Assembly: GCF_002077945.1 (NCBI RefSeq)
Contig: NZ_LVYD01000102.1
Span: forward strand, 124,001-188,000
DNA: 64,000 bases
Origin: Niastella vici
Lineage (GTDB): Bacteria; Bacteroidota; Bacteroidia; Chitinophagales; Chitinophagaceae
Direction: 5' to 3'
Below the pieces are notes generated by a model, which was given only the letters and a program-made list of their open reading frames with translations, had not been told where the DNA came from and did not search any database. The position numbers were made by a program, and so were the translations under genes. This document shows positions 24,899 to 34,300 of the stretch, in pieces (position 1 is the stretch's first letter; every line of letters begins with the position of its first letter).

Positions 24899-25276
24899 AT
24901 GAAAAAGTTCCTGATTACCATATTAGCCCTCGTTTATTTGACCAGCACGTTTGGTGCAACGTTGCGGCTGGATTGTTGTCTGCAGAACCTGGTTCATGTT
25001 GGTTTGGGAACGTTGGGTCAGGAGCACCAGTGGCTTAATGAGGCTAAAGACAACTGCAAAGATGAGCACAACCAGGTGAAGCTGGTTCATGAACAAAAAC
25101 ACTCCGACAGCAAAATCCGGATTTCCAAATACGTTCCACCTTCGCTCAATACGGCTTATCCTGATTATTCATTTCACTCAACAGCTACTTTAACTGCTGC
25201 CAACCAGGTTAACAACGCGCTGTCAAAACAGGCGCTCATTCCCCTTTTCATTCTCAATTGCGTTCACCGGATTTAG
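24899..25276 (+). CDS. HYC_CC_PP-like small secreted protein, divergent
   Basis: The start MKKFLITILALVYLTSTFGA is a signal peptide close to those of the Bacteroidota HYC_CC_PP family. Later NCKDEHNQVKLVHEQKHSD, VPPSL and the end LNCVHRI line up with the family pattern C-C-K-D-E-H, P-P and N-C-V-x-R-I. The naming HYC motif is replaced by DCC (LRLDCCLQ). Family members usually lie next to heavy-metal (copper) transport receptors; none is present here. Metal binding through the Cys/His residues is plausible but inferred. Family assignment is from memory of the pattern. Confidence 0.6.
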   Translation: MKKFLITILALVYLTSTFGATLRLDCCLQNLVHVGLGTLGQEHQWLNEAKDNCKDEHNQVKLVHEQKHSDSKIRISKYVPPSLNTAYPDYSFHSTATLTAANQVNNALSKQALIPLFILNCVHRI

Positions 25277-25394
25277 CCGGTCCTTCTCTCTTGTATTTTC
25301 ACATTAGGCAATTATTGCCTTACTATTTACGTATGCGATAACCATTGTGCCTGTCCTCGCATTTTCAATTGGAATAACATTAAATTATAGGATC

Positions 25395-25970
25395 ATGAGA
25401 AGGATCATTATAGCATTATCATTTGTTGTTGTAGCCGTAGCAGCTGTGAATGCCCAGAGTGGCGTGTACCGTACGTTGGAAGATTTTGAGAACAACAGGC
25501 TCAGCTATGCCACGAATGATGGAATGAACGAAAATAAAATACGATTCAATGAGTTTTTAAGCAAGCCCTATATTGTTGTAAAGCAAAATGGCGAAAAGAT
25601 CCATGTATTCAAGGATGAGATCTATGCTTATAAGAACAAAGGTAATATCGTTCGTACGTGGAACTTCACGCAGTACTGTTTTTTGGAGAAAGGACCCATC
25701 TGGATCTATTATAAAGATGTGTATGCCTCACAACCCAAGGGTATGCAGCGGGTTCGGAAATATTTCTATTCTACTTATGGCAAAGGCGAGATACTGCCAT
25801 TGACATTACATAACCTGAAGAAATCATTTCCGGTTAATGACCTGTTACATATTTATCTCGATGCGCAGTTCCGTAATGATGCCGACCTGGCACGTTATGA
25901 CAATTATGCCAATAAGTTTAAAGTGAATCATCTTTTGGAGAAGGCCGGTATGGGGTTGTCTAAAAGATAA
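25395..25970 (+). CDS. Hypothetical secreted protein (191 aa)
   Basis: The ATG at 25395 gives MRRIIIALSFVVVAVAAVNA, a clean signal peptide; the longer frame from 25347 adds 16 unlikely residues. The mature protein starts QSGVYRTLEDFENNRLSYAT and has KPYIVVKQNGEKIHVFKDEI, which looks like a small beta domain, and a charged C-terminal part. It resembles uncharacterised periplasmic proteins of Bacteroidota with an YRTLEDF start. No function assigned. A terminator lies about 30 bp downstream. Confidence 0.7.
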   Translation: MRRIIIALSFVVVAVAAVNAQSGVYRTLEDFENNRLSYATNDGMNENKIRFNEFLSKPYIVVKQNGEKIHVFKDEIYAYKNKGNIVRTWNFTQYCFLEKGPIWIYYKDVYASQPKGMQRVRKYFYSTYGKGEILPLTLHNLKKSFPVNDLLHIYLDAQFRNDADLARYDNYANKFKVNHLLEKAGMGLSKR

Positions 25971-25997
25971 CGATCGTGTTTTTAGGGGCTACCATAA

Positions 25998-26027
25998 AGC
26001 CTTCCCATTAAGCCGGGAGGGCTTTTT
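25998..26027 (+). terminator. Terminator hairpin
   Basis: AGCCTTCCC pairs with GGGAGGGCT (one G-U) around ATTAAGCC and is followed by a T-run. It fits the end of the 25395-25970 gene. Confidence 0.8.
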
Positions 26028-26136
26028 CGTTGGAGGAAGATTTGTCTTCAGTTGGTTTATTTTAATGCAGCAAGATGCTGTGTTGGAATTCTTGCACTTT
26101 GCATTATTATCTAACAGTAAGAATTGATCGAAATAC

Positions 26137-26168
26137 TTTGTTATCTATTGATGTTTTTATTATATTTG
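26137..26168 (+). promoter_or_regulatory. Promoter for the first DUF6934-like module
   Basis: TTTG (26137-26140), 20 bases, then TATATTTG (26161-26168) matches the Bacteroidota consensus. It gives a leader of about 145 bases before the ATG at 26320. Confidence 0.55.
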
Positions 26169-26249
26169 TTTACCCATACGCACTGATACAACATTCTACA
26201 CACAACCCGAGGTTTTTTTCCAAGTGTAAATAGATGTGATAACATTTGA

Positions 26250-26273
26250 TCAATAGTAAGGCTTTACTATTGA
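26250..26273. promoter_or_regulatory. 10-bp palindrome in leader of the first DUF6934-like module
   Basis: TCAATAGTAA and TTACTATTGA flank GGCT, 46 bp upstream of the ATG and inside the predicted transcript. It may be a protein-binding operator or an RNA hairpin. Nothing else is seen in the 25971-26319 gap apart from the terminator and promoter listed. Confidence 0.5.
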
Positions 26274-26319
26274 CGCTTCTATTTTACGCATTTGGTTTAA
26301 TTCTTTAAAACTGTGTAGA

Positions 26320-26766
26320 ATGAAATATGAAATGTACTCGGATTACAATTTTACAGAGGATTATAGTGTGTTTAATTTCATGAGTATCGGCAAAAATGGA
26401 GCTATTCCTAAAAGAATTACTTTTACGGCCACTGAGCTTGAGAATGTCTTTAACCTGGCTTTTGGAGATGTTGATGAAAATGGTGAGTTAGATGATTGCA
26501 ATATTAGTGACAATGGCGATAGAAATAAAATTTTAGCAACAGTATTTACTGTAGTAGATATCTACACTAAAAAATATCCCAAACGATGGATACTTTTTAG
26601 TGGAAGCACCAGAGAAAGAACCCGATTATACAGGATGGCTGTTGGGTTAAATCTGGAAGAACTATCTCTAATTTTTGAGATTTATGCATTTGTTGAACAG
26701 GAGCTTATTTTGTTTGCTAAAAACATGGAAATCAATTCGTTTGTAATTAAAAGAAAAAACCCTTAA
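26320..26766 (+). CDS. DUF6934-like protein, copy 1 (148 aa)
   Basis: A soluble protein with aromatic and acidic N-terminus (YSVFNFMSIGKNGAIPKRIT), then NLAFGDVDENGELDD, SDNGDRNKILATVFTVVD, SGSTRERTRLYRMAV and EELSLIFEIYAFVEQE. The same pattern is found in the protein at 52597-53043. This matches, from memory, the Bacteroidota family DUF6934, which has no known function. It lies 10 bp before a 53-aa ORF (26777-26938), and the second copy has a 53-aa ORF in the same place. The region is visibly AT-richer than its surroundings, as expected for acquired accessory modules. A toxin-antitoxin-like role is only a guess from the two-gene format. Confidence 0.75.
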   Translation: MKYEMYSDYNFTEDYSVFNFMSIGKNGAIPKRITFTATELENVFNLAFGDVDENGELDDCNISDNGDRNKILATVFTVVDIYTKKYPKRWILFSGSTRERTRLYRMAVGLNLEELSLIFEIYAFVEQELILFAKNMEINSFVIKRKNP

Positions 26767-26776
26767 CTTTATAGAT

Positions 26777-26938
26777 ATGAAAAAGGTATATAAAGTCAAA
26801 AGCGACTTATTTAATAAAGTATGTACCCTTACACATGACCCGGAGCTTGATAAGTTACAGGGTAAAATATGGGCGCCTAAAAAACTTGAAGAGGCAAACA
26901 AATTACTTCGAAATCTTAAAACGCCTTTGCCAAAGTAA
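26777..26938 (+). CDS. 53-aa partner protein of DUF6934-like copy 1
   Basis: A short basic protein starting MKKVYKVKSDLFNKV, with HDPELDKLQGKIWAPKKLEE followed by ANKLLRNLKTPLPK. It is 10 bp after the DUF6934-like gene. The ORF at 53067-53228 has exactly the same length and shares D-P-x-L, P-x-K-L-x-x-A-N-x-x-L, so the pair is conserved as a unit. Function unknown. Confidence 0.7.
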   Translation: MKKVYKVKSDLFNKVCTLTHDPELDKLQGKIWAPKKLEEANKLLRNLKTPLPK

Positions 26939-27450
26939 GTTTGTACAATATAATTTACCTATATCATTTAAGCCACTTATACAAAAGTGGCTTTTTTAAT
27001 TTTTGCTGATCGTATTTCTTCACTTGTTTTATTTCTGTTGGTTTGAGCTGCTGATTGCCCGCTTGCACCTAACTACCAGTTATCGATTTATGCAAGCTCC
27101 GGATAATGTTTAAATATTAATGCCTTTTCCTAGAAAAAGTAAACGGAAGATGGGAAATCAAAAAATCGATGCGGATTTGGGTGTCTTAGCCTATCTATAA
27201 GCTGCCGTCAATATCTTTTATTATCAGATTTTGCAGACACTTTTTGCAAAATTCGAATTGGTTGAAAATCAAATAAATATAATTTGCGGACGGTGTCCGC
27301 AAAAAGTCGGGATAGGCAAGGTAAAAGTCTTTACATAGGTATAAATGTCCTTCCCTGATAGAGCTTAAGGCTACATTCTTAAGCGTGCCGGAAATCTCTT
27401 TAAATAACTGTTGTCATCCGAAATGATCCGGAACACTTTTGCAAAACAAA
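26939..27450. other. AT-rich stretch with nested inverted repeats, no gene seen
   Basis: No credible ORF is present. GCCTATC (27189-27195) and GATAGGC (27311-27317) enclose a perfect inverted repeat TTTGCGGAC-GGT-GTCCGCAAA (27283-27303). Together they could fold into one structured element of about 130 bases, or mark the remains of a mobile element. Confidence 0.45.
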
Positions 27451-27484
27451 AACGGCCGAAGAAACCTTCATTTCTTCGGCCGTT
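27451..27484 (-). terminator. Terminator after the secreted DinB-like gene
   Basis: AACGGCCGAAGAAA and TTTCTTCGGCCGTT form a perfect 14-bp stem around CCTTCA. The A-rich left flank is a T-tract on the minus strand. It terminates the gene ending at 27558. Confidence 0.8.
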
Positions 27485-27557
27485 ATAACATTTCAACTTA
27501 TAAACATACCAACGTTTCTCCCGCTCGCCAGAAGGGGTCAACCCCTTTCTTCTTTCT

Positions 27558-28166
27558 TCATTTCGGATAATTCGGGTCTGCCTTTACTTCCATGATCTGT
27601 TGCGTATGCCGGTTACTGTGGGCGGCAATGAACAAGATCATCTGGTAGCTGTCTATTGTTCCAAAGGGAAAGGCAACTGTGTGGTTGCGCAGATCCGATT
27701 CTGTGGATTTTACATATTCTATCAGTTTTTCCCGGTCCTTTGTAAATGACGCCAGTGCCTCTTCCGTATTTTTCAGGGGAATGTTTTCCGGCTTCAGCTT
27801 CTCCATAGTCTTTACTTTGGTGCTTCGGTCTTCGATCCGCTGTATCAACTGTTCATCGGTGAGCTTGATCTCACTGCGCTTGTCGGGCGTGGCGGCGCCT
27901 TTCATTACACTGTCCATCATTTGCCATAACATTTCTTCACTCTTGGCAATATGCTTTACGCATTCTTCAATACTCCACCTGTCGGGGCCGGGTTTGAATT
28001 TCAACTGGGCCTCTGTTAGCCCTTTTACCTGATCCTTTACGCCTTGCTCTGTATCCTTTAACAGCTTGAGGGCATCTTTCCTTTCTTTTTTTGAAATAGG
28101 ATCAACAACAAGAAATGAAAGCATCAGTATAGCTGATGCCATAAAAATCAGTTTTTTCATTTGCAA
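27558..28166 (-). CDS. Secreted DinB-superfamily protein
   Basis: A hydrophobic N-terminus (MQMKKLIFMASAILMLSFLV) acts as signal peptide or anchor; the ATG two codons later (28160) is an equally good start. The domain contains LLKDTEQGVKDQVKGLTEAQ, DRWSIEECVKHIAKSEEML (first metal His) and FIAAHSNRHTQQI (the other two His), so the DinB/YfiT metal triad is present. Such proteins are four-helix-bundle hydrolases or thiol transferases; exported versions are common in Bacteroidota and uncharacterised. The window contains a second, cytoplasmic DinB homologue at 59348-59842. Confidence 0.85.
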   Translation of the reverse strand: MQMKKLIFMASAILMLSFLVVDPISKKERKDALKLLKDTEQGVKDQVKGLTEAQLKFKPGPDRWSIEECVKHIAKSEEMLWQMMDSVMKGAATPDKRSEIKLTDEQLIQRIEDRSTKVKTMEKLKPENIPLKNTEEALASFTKDREKLIEYVKSTESDLRNHTVAFPFGTIDSYQMILFIAAHSNRHTQQIMEVKADPNYPK

Positions 28167-28426
28167 TCGCTTTTTGGGTGAACAATACCGGGTACTGTTT
28201 TTATAGAGCGGGACTTATGAGGTGGTTGCTAAATTAAGATATTTTTTAATAAGTGTAGTGTGACGGGGATCACGAAACCCTCCGTAGGGCCTTATCCTAA
28301 ATTAACAATCTTCTATCGGCTATTAGCTAATCGTAATAAACGAAAATCAATAATTGTCAATAAATATAGCAGCAGCCATCAGGCACACAATTTCCAGTAT
28401 ACACATTTTTCCATGTGCTAATTATT

Positions 28427-28434
28427 TATATTTG
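28427..28434 (+). promoter_or_regulatory. Possible -7 element for the ECF sigma gene
   Basis: TATATTTG lies 15 bp before the ATG at 28450 and fits TAnnTTTG, but no TTG is present at the usual distance upstream. I see nothing else in the 28167-28449 gap. Confidence 0.35.
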
Positions 28435-28449
28435 TATACACCCAGCCAT

Positions 28450-29025
28450 ATGAACTACAAAGTATTTGACGATGCGATACTTTTAAAACTGCTTAAAGCC
28501 GGTGATGGCGCCGCTTTGGAAGAGATCTATGCCCGCTATAGTGAAATGGTCTTCCTCGCTGCCCTAAAGAAAGTGCGATCAAAAGCTATTGCAGAAGAAC
28601 TGGTGCAGAACCTCTTCATCAGCTTATGGGTAAAACGGGAAACCGCCCAGATACAAAATTTGCCTTCTTACCTGCAATCAGCCATTCGCTACCAGGTTAT
28701 CGATTATATACGCTCACAACTTATTCGGGAGAAGTATTACCAGAGTGCCAAAGAACAGATGGTGGTACAGGAGAATCCATCCGAATCAAGGTTATTGTTG
28801 CATGAGCTGTCTATTGCCATTGATAACACCATTAAAAAGCTGCCGCAGAAAACGCAGGAGATCTTTCGCCTGAGCCGGTATGAAAAACGTTCTACCAAAG
28901 AGATCGCCCAGCATATGAACCTGTCTGAAAAAGCCGTGGAATACCATGTTACCCAATCGCTTAAATTTATGCGGCTGCATCTTAAAGACTTCATCATTGT
29001 AGAACTTCTTCTGCACACCCTTTGA
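28450..29025 (+). CDS. ECF RNA polymerase sigma factor (FecI/Bacteroidota sigma-70 family)
   Basis: Start chosen at the ATG 28450 (MNYKVFDDAILLKLL), since the longer frame adds a non-conserved 32 residues. Region 2 is GDGAALEEIYARYSEMVFLA ... EELVQNLFISLWVKRE ... LPSYLQSAIRYQVIDYIRS (about 15-95). Region 4 is LPQKTQEIFRLSRYEKRSTK followed by EIAQHMNLSEKAVEYHVTQS (about 130-175). It is the usual first gene of a sigma/anti-sigma/SusC system; the FecR-type anti-sigma factor lies at 30063, after an intervening lipoprotein gene. It is expected to activate the downstream uptake locus when FecR senses substrate-bound SusC. Confidence 0.93.
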   Translation: MNYKVFDDAILLKLLKAGDGAALEEIYARYSEMVFLAALKKVRSKAIAEELVQNLFISLWVKRETAQIQNLPSYLQSAIRYQVIDYIRSQLIREKYYQSAKEQMVVQENPSESRLLLHELSIAIDNTIKKLPQKTQEIFRLSRYEKRSTKEIAQHMNLSEKAVEYHVTQSLKFMRLHLKDFIIVELLLHTL

Positions 29026-29055
29026 GTGCTTTCATCACCTCATAAACCCCCAGCT

Positions 29056-29928
29056 ATGAAAGTCAAACTATCATTAACCGCAGCCTGGTTAATAATAATA
29101 CCTGCCATATGCATGACCAGTTGTTCCAGTAACAACGCAGGTATCCCCTATCCAGACCCCGCGCCGGATTCAATACCCAGGGTTTTTCTGCCCGGCATTG
29201 TTTCAAAGGATGGGCTCGATTTTAACGCTTCTTTTTCTGCAGACGGGAAAACCTTTTATTTCTCGCGCTCCTGCAATCGGAAATATGTTATTTATGAAAC
29301 TGTTTATAAAGATAATAAATGGCAGCCGGAGACTGTCAGCTCCCTGTTCGATTCCTCGTATTCCAATACCGATCCTTTTGTAGCGCCCGATAACGCCCTC
29401 TATTTTATCTCGAACCGGCCAAAAGACAAAAGCGACACTACCGGCGATTATGATATTTACCGGATGGCAAAACAGGGGAACGCTTATAGTGCACCCGAAT
29501 ACCTGGCTGGCGTAAACAGCGACAGTACCGAATATTACGTATCTGTTGCCCGTTCGGGTAATATCTACTTTGCTTCTTACCACGATGGCAATCTGGACCT
29601 GTTCATGAGCAAAAAGACCGCAACCGGTTATGAAGAACCGGCTAACCTCGGTGGGTTGATCAATTCGGTTTTTGATGAACATGACCCCATGATAGCGCCG
29701 GATGAATCTTTCCTGGTGTTTACCTCAACCCGGAGCGACGGTTTTGGCGAAGCCGACCTGTATATTACGCATAAAACGAACAGCCAGTGGGGAAATCCCA
29801 CGAACCTGGGCGTTGGCATCAATACGAAAACCTACGAATACTGTCCCTACCTAACGCCCGATGGCAAATACTTCTTTTATAGTAGTGAAAATGAGGTAAA
29901 ATGGGTCAGCAGCAATGTTTTAAAGTAA
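29056..29928 (+). CDS. PD40/TolB-like beta-propeller lipoprotein
   Basis: The ATG at 29056 gives a lipoprotein signal (MKVKLSLTAAWLIIIPAICM then TSC). The body has repeated PD40 blades: FNASFSADGKTFYFSRS, NTDPFVAPDNALYFISNRPK, EHDPMIAPDESFLVFTSTR and EYCPYLTPDGKYFFYSSE. This fits a WD40-like propeller of about 270 residues. The gene sits 30 bp after the sigma factor and 134 bp before FecR, an unusual insertion in a normally adjacent pair. It could be a surface sensor or binding component of the same locus; function is inferred from position only. Confidence 0.85.
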   Translation: MKVKLSLTAAWLIIIPAICMTSCSSNNAGIPYPDPAPDSIPRVFLPGIVSKDGLDFNASFSADGKTFYFSRSCNRKYVIYETVYKDNKWQPETVSSLFDSSYSNTDPFVAPDNALYFISNRPKDKSDTTGDYDIYRMAKQGNAYSAPEYLAGVNSDSTEYYVSVARSGNIYFASYHDGNLDLFMSKKTATGYEEPANLGGLINSVFDEHDPMIAPDESFLVFTSTRSDGFGEADLYITHKTNSQWGNPTNLGVGINTKTYEYCPYLTPDGKYFFYSSENEVKWVSSNVLK

Positions 29929-30062
29929 TTAGAAGGTGCTGGTTCTTCTTTTCTAATTTCTCCTTCCTCATTTTTTAATTTTTTCATTTCCCTTTTAGGG
30001 TACTCCCTTTCACAACCGACTTATAAATAACTCTGTTCATTGCAGAGACAAACAAAACCTAC

Positions 30063-31130
30063 ATGAATCGAAAGGCCTTTTATCATTTGCTGAAACGGTA
30101 TGTAGAGAACGATTGTACTGAGGAAGAAAGAAAACTGGTTGAACAATGGTATGAATTATTGGGCGATGAGGAAGGCGTTGACCCTACCCTGCCACCCGGG
30201 GAAATAAAGGAAACCCTTAGCCGGCTGTGGCCCAAAATTCAACGGCATACGCTGTCGGCTGAAAACAGGGAGCCCGTATCGCCGCCACCAAAAAAGATCA
30301 TCCCGGTATGGTTACGCTGGGCAAGTGCCGCAGTGGTTACCGGTATCATTATAACGGTAGCCCTGCTGTACCGGGTGTCTGATAAAAAAAGCGACAATGT
30401 ATATCACCATGGGTCATTGGCCGGTTTGCACCAGGTAAAAAATGATAAAGGTGTCAATGACACAGTTCATTTGCCCGATGGCTCCCTGGTGATTCTTGAA
30501 CCTGCAGCTATTGTTCATTATGGCGACAATTTCAGTGGCCCTAAACGTGAGGTATATTTAGAAGGGAATGCATTTTTTAAAGTGACCCGTAACCCCCACG
30601 CCCCCTTCTATGTATACAGTAAAAATATTGTGACACAGGTGCTGGGCACCAGTTTTTTTGTAAAGACCAATGCGCTTACGAAGAACGTGGAGGTATCAGT
30701 ACAAACAGGAAAAGTGGCGGTTTATGAAGCCGGCCGTGAAACAGTTCAGGAGCGGCATAATGAAGAATCGAGCGGGGTGATATTGAAACCAAACCAGAAA
30801 GTGATCTACAATGCAAATGACCATCATTTCAGGACCACCCTGGTTGAAATTCCGCTGCCGGTGATTGCCGGCAAGAACGCCGAAGAAAGAATTACGGAAT
30901 TGAATTTTATTTTTGATGAAGCGCCTATGACACAGGTGCTGGCCTACCTTGAGCAGGCATACCATATTGAAATGGTGATTGAAAATGAAAGCCTTTCGAA
31001 ATGCCTTTTTTCAGGTGATATCAAGGGGAAGAACCTGTACGACCAGTTGGAGATCATTTGCGAATCGATACAGGCCACCTATGAGATCCGCGGTACGCGT
31101 ATTCTCATCAAAGGCTCCGGTTGCGAATAA
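30063..31130 (+). CDS. FecR-family anti-sigma factor/transmembrane sensor
   Basis: The 355-residue protein has a cytoplasmic N-domain (about 1-80; FYHLLKRYVENDCTEEERKL, with a WPKI segment), one transmembrane helix (WASAAVVTGIIITVALLY, about 93-110) and the periplasmic FecR domain (VNDTVHLPDGSLVILEPAA, VYLEGNAFFKVTRNPHAPF, TQVLGTSFFVKT). The C-terminal DUF4974/secretin-like domain is LNFIFDEAPMTQVLAYLEQ to the end. It binds and controls the ECF sigma factor encoded at 28450 and receives the signal from the STN domain of the SusC at 31373. Confidence 0.93.
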   Translation: MNRKAFYHLLKRYVENDCTEEERKLVEQWYELLGDEEGVDPTLPPGEIKETLSRLWPKIQRHTLSAENREPVSPPPKKIIPVWLRWASAAVVTGIIITVALLYRVSDKKSDNVYHHGSLAGLHQVKNDKGVNDTVHLPDGSLVILEPAAIVHYGDNFSGPKREVYLEGNAFFKVTRNPHAPFYVYSKNIVTQVLGTSFFVKTNALTKNVEVSVQTGKVAVYEAGRETVQERHNEESSGVILKPNQKVIYNANDHHFRTTLVEIPLPVIAGKNAEERITELNFIFDEAPMTQVLAYLEQAYHIEMVIENESLSKCLFSGDIKGKNLYDQLEIICESIQATYEIRGTRILIKGSGCE

Positions 31131-31372
31131 ATTAATGCACGAGAACATCCTATAATTATAAAACACCCAAAACGATTGGCGCATGAGAATTAAACTATTC
31201 ATCACTTAGTCCCGCATCCGGGAACAAATTACCCGACATATTATTTTATTGAATGATCCTACGGATCAAATGAATTTCCGGTGAGATCGGGGAAACAGCA
31301 GCTCATTCTTTTTTCAGTTTGCCGTTTCGCGTTTCACGACATGGATTCCCTATTGACCACAACAATCTATTT

Positions 31373-34300
31373 ATGAAACAAAAACGATTGGTTGCAACGA
31401 CCGCTATTGCCATTCGGATAGGATTTTTGCAAACAGCATTGCTCGTCCTTTTCTTTAACACCTACGCCTATTATAATAGTGCTGATGCGCAGGGCATCCT
31501 CGAGAAAACAGTCTCGGTATCCGTTGAAAAAGGACAATTAAAAGATGTGTTCAACCTGTTAAAAAATCAAACGGGCGCGCGCTTTGTCTACAGCTCAAAG
31601 ACCATTGAAGCAGGCCGCAAAGTATCTATTAAGGCCATGCAAAAAAAGCTGAGCGAAGTGCTGGAAGAACTGCTTTCGCCTTTTGGTATCACCTTTAAAT
31701 TAGTAAAGGACCGCATTATTTTATATAAAGTATCACCGACCACCCTGGCCGATCCGCCAGGCATCAATGAATTATCGGTAAATATTGACGGCGGCATTTT
31801 ACAGGAAGTAAAAGGGCAGGTCACTGATGACAAAGGCAATGCCCTGCCGGGTGTAAGCGTAATTGTGAAAGGAACAAATACTGGCACCAATACCGATATA
31901 AATGGAAATTTTACTGTCAATGTGCCGGAAGGTAAAAGCATTCTGGTCGTTTCTTCTGTGGGGTTTACCACCCAGGAAATAAATATTGCCGGAAAAACCT
32001 CCGTCACCATCGCGATGGTTGCCGGTAATACCGGTCAATTGGGTGAGATAGTTGTGGTTGGTTATGGCACCCAAAAGAAAGTTACAGTAACAGGAGCTGT
32101 TGCCCAGGTAAAGGGAACTGATCTGGCCAAATCGCCTTCTGTGAATTTATCAAACGCATTGGCAGGCCGGTTACCGGGTGTTACCGCAATTCAATCGACC
32201 GGGGAGCCGGGTTATGATGGTTCTACCATCCGCATCCGTGGTTCCAATACGCCCAACAACAGTGGCGCATTGATCGTTATTGACGGGGTGCCCGACCGCG
32301 CTGGAGGGCTCGAGCGTCTGAACCCGGCCGATATCGAAAGCATGTCGGTATTGAAAGATGCAGCCGCTGCCATTTATGGTTCGCGCGCTGCAAATGGCGT
32401 TATTCTTATTACCACCAAACGCGGCAAAACCGGCAAGCCGCAATTGTCGTATGATTTCAACCAGGGTTGGGCGCAACCTACGCGTATACCCAAAATGAGC
32501 GATGCCGTGGAGTACGCCAATATCATCAATGAGTTGGCCATCTTCGATCTGCCTGCCAATCAATGGGCAGCTGCTTCGGCTGCGTTCAAACAAAATGGAA
32601 CGTATACCCGTACCGATAACGGCAGGCCGGTACCTGCCCCCTACTCGCCTTCAGACATCACCAAATTCCAGGATGGTTCCGATCCCTGGGGCCATCCGAA
32701 TACCGACTGGTTCGCTACCACCTTGAAAAGATGGTCGCCCCAGTCGAGCCATAACGTGCAATTATCGGGCGGTTCCGAAAATGTAAAATACCTCGCCTCG
32801 ATGGGTTATAAAAACCAGGATGGTTATTATAAGAATTCGGCCACAGGGTACAAGCAATATGATATGCGCCTGAACCTCGACGCCAAAGTGAACAAATATA
32901 TAAGCACAAACATCGGGTTAACGGCGCGGGAAGAATACCGTTTCTTCCCTACTGTAGGTGCACAGCCTATATTCCGCATGCTGATGCGGGGTAAGCCTAC
33001 CGAGCAGGAAGTGTGGCCCAATGGATTGCCGGGGCCCGATATCGAGAACGGCCAAAATCCCATTGTGATCACCACCAACCAAACGGGTTACGATAAAGAC
33101 CGGCGCGATTATTTTCAAACCAATGGCCGCATCGATCTGCAGGTGCCGTATGTAGATGGTTTGAAGATCTCGGGTTTCGCTTCAGTTGATAAATATTTCC
33201 GCCGTGGTAAACGCTGGGAAACACCCTGGTATCTTTACTTCTGGGATAAAGCAAGCTATGAAGCCGATGGCGTTACGCCCAAACTTACCAAATCGGTTCG
33301 TTCTACCTTCACCGATCCCCGCCTGACCGAATCGCAGGAAAACCAGCTGAACATCAACCTGTCGGGTTTTATCAATTATGATAAAACATTCGGTCCGCAT
33401 ACAGTTAACCTGCTGGCGGCCGTAACCCGCGAAACGATCAATAACGAGAGTTTCAATGCCTTCCGCCGCAATTATATTTCTTCGGCCATCGACCAGATGT
33501 TTGCAGGCGGCGATCCGCAGAAAGACAATAATGGCAGCGCTTACAACCGGGCGCGCTTAAGCTATTTCGGCCGCGTGAACTACAACTATAAAGAAAAATA
33601 CATGGCGGAATTCCTATGGCGGTACGACGGTTCTTACATCTTCCCCGAAAACGATCGCTTCGGGTTCTTTCCCGGTATTTTGCTGGGCTGGCGTTTGTCT
33701 GAAGAGAAATTCTTCAAGAATGTAAGCTTCATCGACAACCTGAAATTGCGCGCTTCGTGGGGACAAATGGGGAACGATAATATCATCTTCAATAATGAAT
33801 TACAGGAATACCGGTACTTGTCGACCTATGGTTTTAACACCTACATCGTTGGCGGTAATGTCGTAAAAACGCTTACCGAAACCGGCGTGCCCAACCCGGG
33901 TTATACCTGGGAAAGGGCCAACAACTCCAACATTGGCCTTGAAGGCGCTGCACTGAACAACCGGCTCACGTTTGAGTTCGATGTATTCAATAATATCCGC
34001 ACCAAGATCCTGATGCAGAACTCGGCGGTAGTGCCTGCTACGGCCGGTTTTAACCTGCCCCCTGAAAACCTTGGCAAGGTGAAGAATAAAGGGTTTGAAT
34101 TTACCGTTGGGTACAACGATAATTTTGGCAAGCTGCGGTTCGGCATTAGTGTGAATGGTGGCTATGCCAAGAATGAAGTGATCAACCTGCCAGAATCACC
34201 CGGACTGAAACCATATCAATTATCAAAAGGCCATACATTCGGCACCAATGGCGCCGCCTTCCTGGTGTATGAATACGACGGCGTATTCAAAGATCAGGAC

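Noticed and set aside
26668-26901. 77-aa minus-strand ORF across the first DUF6934-like module
   Set aside because: It is antisense to two conserved plus-strand ORFs, and the second module copy has no matching antisense ORF.
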